A stretch of 64,000 nt of DNA from Acidobacteriota bacterium (GTDB lineage: Bacteria > Acidobacteriota > Terriglobia > Terriglobales > Acidobacteriaceae). Made by a program: the position numbers and the translations under genes. Of this stretch, positions 56,488 through 64,000 are shown one piece after another. The notes under the pieces were generated by a model, which made no database searches, was not told the DNA's origin, and saw only the letters and a list, made by a program, of their open reading frames with translations. Within the stretch, counting starts at the first letter, position 1; each line of letters begins with the position of its first letter. The DNA lies in assembly GCA_021780315.1 (NCBI GenBank), contig JAJXYY010000033.1:248001-312000 (forward strand), in the 5' to 3' direction.

Positions 56488-56512
56488 GCACTCTCGTGTA
56501 CCCGCAGTATTC

Positions 56513-57427
56513 TTACCGCCAAAAGCCCGGATGCATACTCAACCGCCGCTTCCAACCCACACTCAGACGGTGTTCCATCTGCCCCAGACGATACCCAGCC
56601 AGCTTCAACCCCGTCCGCACCAGTGCCGAGCCAATCAACCCAGCATCCTCACGCCAGAGATATCCCAGCTCCGACAGTACAAAGCGCTTCCCCTCTCCGC
56701 CCGCCCGGCCAAACTCCTCCAGCATCCAGCTCTCCTGACGGTGCAGCGCGCCAATATCAAAATAACGCCGAAAATCCTGCCGCCATGTATAGCCATGTGA
56801 GTGATATGCCTGCGCCTCTGCAACATACGCAATCTTCCACCCAGCCAGCACCATGCGCCCCGCCATCATCGTGTCTTCGCCAAAGATCGTATGTCGAGCA
56901 AACCCGCCCAACTCCATCAGCGTACGGCGTCGGTACGCTGAAAACGAGTTCGAGATGAATATCGTCTTGATTCCCTGTTGTTCCCGCGTCTCCAGCGAGC
57001 GAACACTCGATACAGCCGGGTAGTTGAACCATCGGGCATGGCTCTCAATCGCCCCGGCACCTGGTCGAGGCAGTTGCCGACCATACGCCGCCGATACCAT
57101 CGGGTCGGCAAAACTCGCGCATAATCTCTCAATGGAACCCGCGTCAGCCAAAACAGCATCCTGAGTCAAATACACCAGAACCTCGGCCTCCCCCAGCAAC
57201 TCCGCGCCAACCTGACGGGTACCACCATGGTTAAAATCGCTACGCGCTATCTGATGAACGCGAAACCCGGACTGACGAGCTAACTCGGCAGTGCCGTCCG
57301 TCGAACATGAGTCCAGAATCAATACCTGATCCGGCCTCACGTTCAACAGCAACGCCGGCGCAAACTTCGCCCAATCACCAGCAGCATTCAACGTAGGCAC
57401 AACAACAGCTATCGATAGTGACGACAT
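56513..57427 (-). CDS. Glycosyltransferase family 2 (rhamnosyltransferase-like)
   Basis: 304 residues, GT-A fold: VVVPTLNAAGDWAKF, ILDSCSTDGTAELAR (nucleotide-binding), LTQDAVLADAGSIERL (the QDA replacing the usual DxD) and HSHGYTWRQDFRRYFDIGALHR, the tail motif of O-antigen rhamnosyltransferases. It transfers a sugar, probably rhamnose, to a lipid-linked glycan at the inner membrane. The ATG at 57427 is preferred over a GTG one codon earlier. It is on the opposite strand to the rest of the locus and convergent with the PAP2-Wzi gene (25 bases between the stops). Confidence 0.88.
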   Translation of the reverse strand: MSSLSIAVVVPTLNAAGDWAKFAPALLLNVRPDQVLILDSCSTDGTAELARQSGFRVHQIARSDFNHGGTRQVGAELLGEAEVLVYLTQDAVLADAGSIERLCASFADPMVSAAYGRQLPRPGAGAIESHARWFNYPAVSSVRSLETREQQGIKTIFISNSFSAYRRRTLMELGGFARHTIFGEDTMMAGRMVLAGWKIAYVAEAQAYHSHGYTWRQDFRRYFDIGALHRQESWMLEEFGRAGGEGKRFVLSELGYLWREDAGLIGSALVRTGLKLAGYRLGQMEHRLSVGWKRRLSMHPGFWR

Positions 57428-57606
57428 CACACAAAGTCTACTAGAGGTCGGCGCTCATCAGCTTCCAGTCCCAGCAACTGAAGAATCGGTGGACACGGCA
57501 ACCAAGGCTGTAACGCGTGTTGCCACAGGCTTCGATTAACATGAGAATCTGCAATAGCTATTTTTTCAGGTTCGCGTACCCTAGATAGAAGGAGGAAGAA
57601 CAACCG

Positions 57607-58860
57607 TTGGGAATCTACGCATTTGCGACGTCCGTTGTATTTCTTATCTTCGTCGCTAAGGTAAAACGTATTCGTGTTCTTTCCACGTACGGCATCTTCA
57701 TTCTGTTTCAAATCCTCTACAACGTGACCCCATGGGTCATGCTGGAATATGGCCCTCCACAAACGCTTTTCTTGCTCCTTACCGACGGTGCCTTGATCAA
57801 CTTGCAGCTATGGCTGACAAGCAGCGCAAACGTATGCCTCGGTCTGATGTTTCTCTTTTTATACAAACGAGTCCCGTTCAATACAGTCAACACAACATCG
57901 CAAGCAAAGAGAAAAAGAAATTACTTCCTGATCGCGATTCCCATCTTCCTCGTTACTTGCATCCTTTGCGAGAAATATGGATGGCATGCCTATACCTTTG
58001 CCGAACATATCAGCGAGGGACAACCTCCTGGCGGACTGTACACATTCACCGCATACATTAAATATTTCTTTGTTGCCGTCTATCTTTACTACATCGCCAA
58101 ATACGGCCTGGATAAGTGGTCTTGGCTCTTACTCGCAGAACACGTTGTCGTCATGGTCGTTGACGGAGGAAGAACAACCTTCCTTCCCATTATGCTCATC
58201 ACTCTGATCATGTTTATTGAGCAAAATAAAGATCGCCGCCTGGTAAGACGTGTTTATATCGTAGCGACACTAGGCATAGTTGTTTCCATTGGAACGCGCG
58301 CACTCATCCTTGTAGGCGATAGTATCGGTCAGAAAATGTTGATTCCCGTCGCCATTGAAGGAACAATGGGAGACTACCCCGCACTGCAGTCCCTCCAGGG
58401 TGCCAATAATATCTTCCATCCAACCTATACCTTCGGTAAATCATATATTTTTGATCCACTCGTTTGGTTGCTTCCACAAGGAATGAGAGGCAATACCAGT
58501 TCGTTTGATGGCTGGACACAGCAGATCTCTTACACTCTTCCAGATAAATTTGCACCTATGGGAGGCTTCTATTACATCTCCGAATCGATCGCAGCATTCT
58601 CATATGCTGGGCCAGCACTTGTTACCAGTCTGTTTGCGTTTGTGCTGATTTGGTTTGAACACAATAAAAATAGTCACAGAATGCTTTACATTTCATGGGT
58701 ATCAACAATAGGCTTCCTTTTCATCAAGATGATATTTGCAAATTGTTTCAAGCTATTTCTAATCAATTTAATTTTCATGGGACTCATCGAAGCGACTTCG
58801 CGCATGCGGCTGGTTATGATTAGGGCACAGGCAGCACCAAGACTTCTATCCAGTCACTAG
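57607..58860 (+). CDS. O-antigen/exopolysaccharide polymerase-like membrane protein (Wzy-like)
   Basis: 417 residues with roughly ten hydrophobic helices and a large loop around residues 240-320 (FGKSYIFDPLVWLLPQGMRG), the layout of oligosaccharide repeat-unit polymerases. Sequence conservation in Wzy is poor, so the call depends on topology and on flanking glycosyltransferases. The start is a TTG at 57607 behind AAGGAGG; no ATG fits the first helix. Its coding sequence is visibly more AT-rich than the neighbours, which is common for horizontally exchanged polymerase genes. Confidence 0.75.
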   Translation: MGIYAFATSVVFLIFVAKVKRIRVLSTYGIFILFQILYNVTPWVMLEYGPPQTLFLLLTDGALINLQLWLTSSANVCLGLMFLFLYKRVPFNTVNTTSQAKRKRNYFLIAIPIFLVTCILCEKYGWHAYTFAEHISEGQPPGGLYTFTAYIKYFFVAVYLYYIAKYGLDKWSWLLLAEHVVVMVVDGGRTTFLPIMLITLIMFIEQNKDRRLVRRVYIVATLGIVVSIGTRALILVGDSIGQKMLIPVAIEGTMGDYPALQSLQGANNIFHPTYTFGKSYIFDPLVWLLPQGMRGNTSSFDGWTQQISYTLPDKFAPMGGFYYISESIAAFSYAGPALVTSLFAFVLIWFEHNKNSHRMLYISWVSTIGFLFIKMIFANCFKLFLINLIFMGLIEATSRMRLVMIRAQAAPRLLSSH

Positions 58861-58955
58861 ATCGACATGCTCCCGCAATCTCTTCACGCAAACTCACCAC
58901 TTTCTGCGGTACGAACAATGTTTTTGCCCCAATCTCACTCGTCTAAAATCAAACC

Positions 58956-59834
58956 ATGCCTTCAGGCTCATCTTTCGCAGTCCGCCAAACTCCTTCTCTC
59001 TTCTGCATCGTATTGAATTGGAATGGTTGGCCCGACACTATCCAGTGTCTCGCCTCGCTTGCAAACCAGAACTATCCCAATCTCCAGATCGTCGTCGTCG
59101 ACAACCATTCCACCGACGACTCCGTCGCCCAAATCCAGTCTGCCTTCCCCAACGTTCTTATCCTCAACAGTCCAGAAAATGGAGGCTTCGCCAAAGGCAA
59201 CAACATCGGCATACGCCACGCCATGGCTGCCGGAGCAGACTTCGTCTGGCTCCTGAACAACGACACGATCGCCCCGCCGGATACGGCTTCCGCCCTCATC
59301 GAGAAAGCCATCGCCGCACCGCAGGCCGGTGCTGTAGGAACAGTCCTCTATTTCATGGACTCCCCAGCCAACATTCAGGCCTGGGGCGGTGGACGCATCA
59401 GCCTCTGGCACGGCTACAGCTCACACTTCACCCAACCCGCCACCTTGGACGACGGCACCTTCCTCACCGGCGCAAGCCTCCTGCTCCGCACCGCCGCCCT
59501 GCAACAGGTCGGCCTACTCGACGAGATCTTTTTCATGTACTCCGAAGATGCCGACCTCTGCTTCCGTCTGCGACGCGCAGGCTGGCAACTGGTCGTCGCA
59601 GAGCACACCGCCGTCCTCCACAAGGAAAATGCCACCAGCGGTAAAAAAAGCCCCCGCATGGACCGCTATAGCGCCGCGTCTGGTGTCATCTTCCTCAAGC
59701 GCTACGCCCCCATTCCAACCATCGCCGTAGGACTATATCTCGCTTCCAGACTTGGAAATCGAATAAGACGACGGGAATGGGATCGCTTCCAAGCTGTCCT
59801 ACAAGGCCTCCGCGATGCCAGGCAACGACGCTGA
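58956..59834 (+). CDS. Glycosyltransferase family 2
   Basis: 292 residues: IVLNWNGWPDTIQCLASL, VVVDNHSTDDSV, NGGFAKGNNIGIRHA and VWLLNNDTI (metal-binding DxD equivalent), then GASLLLRTAALQQVGLLDEIFFMYSEDADLCFRL. This is the rhamnosyl/hexosyl-transferase group found in O-antigen and exopolysaccharide clusters. Cytoplasmic or peripheral to the inner membrane. It follows the Wzy-like gene on the same strand after ~95 bases and precedes the GT9 gene. Confidence 0.92.
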   Translation: MPSGSSFAVRQTPSLFCIVLNWNGWPDTIQCLASLANQNYPNLQIVVVDNHSTDDSVAQIQSAFPNVLILNSPENGGFAKGNNIGIRHAMAAGADFVWLLNNDTIAPPDTASALIEKAIAAPQAGAVGTVLYFMDSPANIQAWGGGRISLWHGYSSHFTQPATLDDGTFLTGASLLLRTAALQQVGLLDEIFFMYSEDADLCFRLRRAGWQLVVAEHTAVLHKENATSGKKSPRMDRYSAASGVIFLKRYAPIPTIAVGLYLASRLGNRIRRREWDRFQAVLQGLRDARQRR

Positions 59835-59921
59835 CTCACCCGCCAGAAACGCCACCATCCCGTTTACACTAGGGGCATCCCTGCTGTACGACCGCTCATC
59901 ATCAGGGAGATCGAGCTCAAT

Positions 59922-60998
59922 TTGAATACCTGTCCAACCCCCAGTCCCGACCAACAGAAACTTGTCGTCTATGGTGTCTTTAAAGCCATGGGAGATCTCC
60001 TCTCCGCGCTCCCGGTCGTCAAACACGAACTCCAGTCCGGAACCAAGGTCGTCCTCGTCGTCTTCCCCCAACTCCTCAGCTTCCTCGACCTGATTGAGTT
60101 CGGCTCCATTCGCGAAAACTTGACCCTCCACGTTCTCCCCCCCAGGATCACACCCAGAACTCTTCCCGCACTCCTCCATAGCCTCTCCCGCTACGTACCC
60201 GATATCGTCTGGATCTCGCCCCATGCGCCAGGTCCTGCTTCCAGTTGGAAAGTCCCCTTATTGTTCTGGCTGGCCAGACGCCTCTACTGGCGCAAAGCCA
60301 CACTGGCAGGGCTCGAGAGCGAACGCTTCTCCCATCTCTTCGATAAGCGCATCCCCGTCGACCGCCGCCTGCCCTTTCTGCGTCGGGAGTGGACAGGCTT
60401 CTCCCTGGTACAAATTGGGCAGTTGCCCACCCAGCCACCACCCATCCGCTTTAAGGATGCTATCCAGAACGCCCGCCTCCAGCCGCCAGCCTACGACCTG
60501 CTCATCCATCCCGGCGCTGGGGCCATCAACCGAAAATGGCCGCTCACCCACTACCCCGCACTACTACAGCATCTCCCTACAGAACTACGTATTGCCGTGC
60601 TCGGTCTGCCTCAGGATATTGCAGCCATGCAGTCCGTCATGCCCAAGGATAGGCAGATCGATTTCTTCACCGGATCACTTGCCGACGCCATCATACGCAT
60701 CGCCACCTGTCGCGTGGCCCTCACCATGGACAGCGGCAACGCATTCTTTGCACAAGTCCTAAACGTACCCGCGATCGCATTGTTCGGTGCATCAGACCCT
60801 GCCAATGTCATAGGATTTGAGGGCTCAGTCCAGCCAATGTTTGAACAACAATTCTCCTGCCAGCCCTGCGGTAGAACTAGATGCCGGTATCAGGACGTCA
60901 TGTGTATGTCGACCCTCACACCTCATCGCGTAGCAGAACGTATCCGTCAGCTACTCGCCGAAAACCCTTGGCCCAAAACAGCACCATTATCCCTGTAA
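59922..60998 (+). CDS. Glycosyltransferase family 9 (heptosyltransferase-like)
   Basis: 358 residues, GT-B fold: an N-terminal VVYGVFKAMGDLLSALPVV (first Rossmann loop) and a C-terminal donor site with HPGAGAINRKWPLTHYPAL and TMDSGNAFFAQVLNVPAIALFGASDPANV, as in ADP-heptose:LPS transferases. A cysteine group near the C-terminus (CQPCGRTRC and a nearby MCM) matches GT9 members outside Enterobacteria and may bind metal. The start is a TTG at 59922 because no ATG lies upstream of the first motif; AGGGAG precedes it. The sugar donor may be heptose or another. Confidence 0.88.
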   Translation: MNTCPTPSPDQQKLVVYGVFKAMGDLLSALPVVKHELQSGTKVVLVVFPQLLSFLDLIEFGSIRENLTLHVLPPRITPRTLPALLHSLSRYVPDIVWISPHAPGPASSWKVPLLFWLARRLYWRKATLAGLESERFSHLFDKRIPVDRRLPFLRREWTGFSLVQIGQLPTQPPPIRFKDAIQNARLQPPAYDLLIHPGAGAINRKWPLTHYPALLQHLPTELRIAVLGLPQDIAAMQSVMPKDRQIDFFTGSLADAIIRIATCRVALTMDSGNAFFAQVLNVPAIALFGASDPANVIGFEGSVQPMFEQQFSCQPCGRTRCRYQDVMCMSTLTPHRVAERIRQLLAENPWPKTAPLSL

Positions 60999-61173
60999 TT
61001 CCGTTCCCCGCACCCCACTCCGACCAAGCTCGATTGGTCAAAATTCGCGTAGAATCAAGTTACAGTGAATCCCGTGTCGTGCATTACAGAATGGGACATC
61101 AATCCAGTCAAATGGATCGGCGCGGCGTAACGCATTACTTCAAGTGGTACTAACCACGTTGGAAAAGGACTCT

Positions 61174-62415
61174 ATGGGTTGGCGTAACTCCCCGGCGCAA
61201 CGCGTCTATTCATTGCTCACCCAAAAAGGTGTGCGAGCTGGCATTAATACAGCCCTCGATCTTTGGGCCAGACGCCGCCTCAGTGTCCCAAAAGATGTTG
61301 ATTCCGAGTTCAACTGGATACTCTCCCCCAATCGCCCCGCAGTCCTCCCACCACCAACGGCAGGTCCGCTTCGCATCAACTGGATACTCCCCGAAATCGT
61401 TCGCGGAAGCGGAGGATTGTTCAACATCTTTCGCACTATCTTTGAATTCGAAAAATGGAACCACCAAAACCGAATCTATGTCGTTTCGAAATCGCCGGAA
61501 ACAATCAAGCAAGCAATCGACATTGCACGAAATGACTACTTCCCCATTACGTCGCCAATCGAAATCTTGGAAGATACCGTACTCGACTCCGATGCCACCA
61601 TCGCAACCTCCTGGGAAACTGCCTATAGTGTCCGCTCCATTCCAAACACTGCCCGTAAATTCTATTTCGTGCAGGACTTTGAACCGTACTTCTTTGCGAA
61701 AGGCAGCCTAAGCGAATTCTCCGCACAAACCTACCAATGGGATTTTTACGGACTGACAGCCGGTCAGTGGATCGGAAGTGTCTTACAAAAAGAATTTCAA
61801 ATGGACTCGTCTGCGTTCAGCTTTTCCTACGATAGATCGCAATACGCCCCACTTCCTGCCCCAAACTCCACTCACCGAAAAAAACGCGTACTGTTCTATG
61901 CACGCCCCAGAACTGAACGTAGAGGTTTTGAGTTGGGAATCTTGGCACTCAAACTTGTCGCACAAAAGCTGCCCGATACTGAATTCGTTCTGGTTGGCTT
62001 CCCCACAGGATCTGTCAAATTACCCTTTGCGGCACAGGTCATCGGAGTCTTGGACGTATCGAAACTTGGAGACCTCTACAGAAGCTGCGATGTGGCTTTG
62101 GTCCTGTCCCATACCAACGCTTCCTTACTACCCTTGGAACTTATGGCCTGTGGCTGCGCCGTCGTTTCCAACGCTGGTCCCAATGTCGAATGGCTCATCA
62201 ACAATAAGATCGCCGCATTAGCCCCTCCAACACCAGAGGCCCTCTCGGAAGCAGTAGCGCAATTACTGAATGACGATCACCTAAGAAGTTCCATCACTTC
62301 CGCAGCGCTGGAGTTCGTTGCACAAACCGATTGGACCCACGAAGCCAGGGCAGTCGAAGCTGGCATATACAAAGGGCTTGGTCTTTCTGCCATGCAAAGT
62401 CTGCACCATGAGTAA
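61174..62415 (+). CDS. Glycosyltransferase, WsaF-/GT4-like
   Basis: 413 residues, GT-B. An N-terminal region begins with INWILPEIVRGSGGLFNIFRTI and includes YFVQDFEPYFFA, patterns of the WsaF-like rhamnosyltransferase group; the C-terminal donor half has FYARPRTERRGFELGILAL, SLLPLELMACGCAVVSNAGPNVEW. Probably extends a rhamnose-containing glycan. AAGGA four bases before the ATG at 61174 defines the start. Its last eight bases overlap the epimerase start (ATGAGTAA), so the two are coupled. Confidence 0.8.
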   Translation: MGWRNSPAQRVYSLLTQKGVRAGINTALDLWARRRLSVPKDVDSEFNWILSPNRPAVLPPPTAGPLRINWILPEIVRGSGGLFNIFRTIFEFEKWNHQNRIYVVSKSPETIKQAIDIARNDYFPITSPIEILEDTVLDSDATIATSWETAYSVRSIPNTARKFYFVQDFEPYFFAKGSLSEFSAQTYQWDFYGLTAGQWIGSVLQKEFQMDSSAFSFSYDRSQYAPLPAPNSTHRKKRVLFYARPRTERRGFELGILALKLVAQKLPDTEFVLVGFPTGSVKLPFAAQVIGVLDVSKLGDLYRSCDVALVLSHTNASLLPLELMACGCAVVSNAGPNVEWLINNKIAALAPPTPEALSEAVAQLLNDDHLRSSITSAALEFVAQTDWTHEARAVEAGIYKGLGLSAMQSLHHE

Positions 62416-63328
62416 ACGCCCAAAGTGTCTCGTTTACGGCGGCAGTGGATTCCTCGGTCAAACCCTCTGCCGCCAACTAATACAGTCAGGATTCGACGTG
62501 CGTTCGGTGTCTCGGTCTGGTCTTCCGGCAGGGCAACTCCAGCCATGGCACCATCAAGTGGAATGGATCTCATCGATCCTCGGCTCAGAGCAAAGTGTTG
62601 CAGCACTCGACGGCATCGATATTGTCTATCATCTCGCCAGTTCCACTTATCCCTCAAGCTCCAATCTCAACATGTCTTTCGATCTCGCCTCTAACACCCA
62701 GGCAACTCTGAACATCCTCGACGCAGCGGTTCGCCTTCCTATCAAGAGGTTTGTTTTCATCTCCTCTGGAGGCACCGTCTACGGTATCCCACAAGAAAAC
62801 CCCATCAAAGAAAACCACGCCACCAACCCCATCTGTTCGTACGGAATTCATAAGCTGGCAATTGAAAAATATCTCTACCTGTACGAGCATCTGCATGGCC
62901 TAAAGTCCGTCATCTTAAGAGTCTCGAATATCTACGGAGAAGCACAGGATTGCAGTAAGCCTCTTGGCGCCGTTGCTCACTTTACCCATCACGCACTTCA
63001 TGGCCACCCAATTGAAATCTGGGGCGATGGCACCACTACACGCGATTACATCCACGTTGAAGATGTAGTCCGTGCGCTCATTCTTGCAGCTGACTACGAA
63101 GGCACTCACCCATTGTTCAACATCGGCAGCGGACATGGTCTCTCACTTAATGGTCTTGTAGATCTGATCAAGCAGTACGCAACGAAGCCTGTTGCGATCT
63201 CCTACAAGCCCAGTCGCGCCTTCGATGTTCGTGAGAACGTCCTCGACATTCAAAACGCTTGGGAGCACCTATCATGGAAGCCGATCTATCGGCTGGATGA
63301 CTGTCTCCGACGAATCATGCAGCAATAG
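62408..63328 (+). CDS. NAD-dependent epimerase/dehydratase (UDP-glucose 4-epimerase-like)
   Basis: 306 residues of the extended SDR family: YGGSGFLGQTLCRQLI (NAD-binding GxxGxxG), HLASSTYPSSS, SSGGTVYG (catalytic Ser/Thr region), YGIHKLAIEKYL (catalytic YxxxK), WGDGTTTRDYIHVEDVV and LFNIGSGHGLSL. It most likely makes a nucleotide sugar (for example UDP-galactose type) for the locus. The ATG at 62408 overlaps the previous gene by eight bases. The exact substrate is open. Confidence 0.9.
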   Translation: MSKRPKCLVYGGSGFLGQTLCRQLIQSGFDVRSVSRSGLPAGQLQPWHHQVEWISSILGSEQSVAALDGIDIVYHLASSTYPSSSNLNMSFDLASNTQATLNILDAAVRLPIKRFVFISSGGTVYGIPQENPIKENHATNPICSYGIHKLAIEKYLYLYEHLHGLKSVILRVSNIYGEAQDCSKPLGAVAHFTHHALHGHPIEIWGDGTTTRDYIHVEDVVRALILAADYEGTHPLFNIGSGHGLSLNGLVDLIKQYATKPVAISYKPSRAFDVRENVLDIQNAWEHLSWKPIYRLDDCLRRIMQQ

Positions 63329-63376
63329 CAACCCACCGGCTGTAGAAGAACCACCAACACACGAAGCCTATGTCAG

Positions 63377-64000
63377 CTAAACAGGTCTTCTAACTTGCTG
63401 TAAGACACGATGTAACTTGTCGCGAAAAAAGACATAGGCGCATACAAAATACACCACAAGACCTATGATCGCGTAAGTTCCAAGCAGTAGCAGACTGCCA
63501 GGATGATGCAGTTGGCACACCACAAAAACGAGTGCCCCTGATACCGCTGCAATCATCCATACAGGCGTGATGACTGTATACACTCGAAACGGCAGCCATC
63601 GTTGCGCCACACGATATAACCACAAGTTACTAAACTGCACCAATAGGTTTGCAATAGCAAAACCAATTGTCCCGTAAGCAAGAATCAAAGGCGCACCGAT
63701 AACCCAAGTCCCTGCCATCCATATCAGGGCAAACGTTAGCGCAGTCCTCGACCGCCCCAACGCATTCAGCAAACTCAATACTGGTGTTGCGGTTGGCACA
63801 AACAGGTTAGCCATCCAGAAAAAATAGAAATACGGGGTAGCTACTAACCACTTCGACCCATAGATCAACACGGTGATCGGCTGGATCAACACGAGCGTAA
63901 TAATTGACAAAGGAGCGACTAGCGCATTAGCCGACCAGATCACATTCTCGACCAGTGACCTTAGTTCATTTGTCTTATGCTGCAGACGTGCAAACGCTGG
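63377..64000 (-). CDS. Polysaccharide flippase (Wzx-like), C-terminal part, cut by window edge
   Basis: The frame runs open from the right window edge (PAFARLQHKTNELRSLVEN) to a stop at 63377; ~207 residues are visible. The preserved part has about six hydrophobic helices and the FARLQHKTNELRS loop typical of MATE/MOP-type polysaccharide exporters (Wzx/RfbX). A GTG at 63943 is internal, not the real start. It faces the epimerase and completes a Wzx/Wzy-type surface glycan locus; the rest of the gene lies beyond the window. Confidence 0.82.
   Translation of the reverse strand, partial: PAFARLQHKTNELRSLVENVIWSANALVAPLSIITLVLIQPITVLIYGSKWLVATPYFYFFWMANLFVPTATPVLSLLNALGRSRTALTFALIWMAGTWVIGAPLILAYGTIGFAIANLLVQFSNLWLYRVAQRWLPFRVYTVITPVWMIAAVSGALVFVVCQLHHPGSLLLLGTYAIIGLVVYFVCAYVFFRDKLHRVLQQVRRPV

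Noticed and set aside
1..64000. CRISPR arrays, insertion sequences, integrases
   Set aside because: No regularly spaced repeats, transposase or integrase motifs were seen on either strand.

Overview
The window looks like chromosomal DNA of a GC-rich soil acidobacterium of the Acidobacteriaceae/Terriglobus-Granulicella-Edaphobacter type. This is judged from protein style only, with no database search. The pointers are two very large TonB-dependent receptors with an N-terminal carboxypeptidase-regulatory-like domain, a TPR / receptor / CRTAC1 trio, a lysine-alanine-rich AT-hook protein with an RKIAAAQKKRW-like motif, secreted alpha/beta hydrolases and amidohydrolases, and a PAP2-Wzi protein.

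Layout. (1) 1-6.6 kb: an MdtABC-like RND efflux operon, with the adaptor cut by the window edge and two tandem permeases. (2) 7.0-18.5 kb, all on the minus strand: a TonB-dependent receptor, an alpha-glucan phosphorylase, a compact group (PLP decarboxylase, small membrane protein, secreted esterase), a sugar-isomerase-like TIM barrel and a secreted adenosine deaminase. (3) 18.77 kb: tRNA-Phe(GAA), followed by a three-gene ABC exporter (ATPase, FtsX-like permease, HlyD adaptor). A 14-bp copy of the tRNA 3' end lies beyond the exporter, so this block looks like an old island inserted at the tRNA. (4) 23.7-35.2 kb: a stress/redox block. It holds a baeRF (eRF1-like) protein, a two-CBS protein, a phosphoribosyltransferase-hydrolase fusion, an erythromycin-esterase-like protein, TrhO, SelO, a cupin, a NapH-like polyferredoxin, a Crp/Fnr regulator, a ScdA/RIC di-iron repair protein and a nitroreductase. 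The first four families are the ones that recur in the mycobacterial DosR dormancy regulon. Here they are accompanied by GTGAT-N4-ATCAC palindromes and a regulator with an FNR-type recognition helix. (5) 35.2-47.9 kb: an apparent amino-sugar/polymer block. It holds a SIS-domain aminosugar isomerase/deaminase, a large TPR protein, a second TonB-dependent receptor, a CRTAC1 (FG-GAP/ASPIC-UnbV) protein, a GH20 beta-hexosaminidase and a LacI regulator. (6) 48-53.8 kb: a secreted HSL-type hydrolase, an amidohydrolase, the AT-hook protein, glutaryl-CoA dehydrogenase and a second LacI regulator. (7) 53.8-64 kb: a surface polysaccharide locus with a PAP2-Wzi fusion, four glycosyltransferases, a Wzy-like polymerase, an NAD-dependent epimerase and a Wzx-like flippase cut by the right edge.

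At the largest scale the plus strand is strongly G-rich over the first ~19 kb and strongly C-rich over the last ~20 kb, whichever strand the genes are on, with a near-neutral accessory region between. That polarity is what a replication terminus produces, so the window may span ter. No dif site was recognised by eye. No insertion sequence, integrase, CRISPR array or rRNA was seen.
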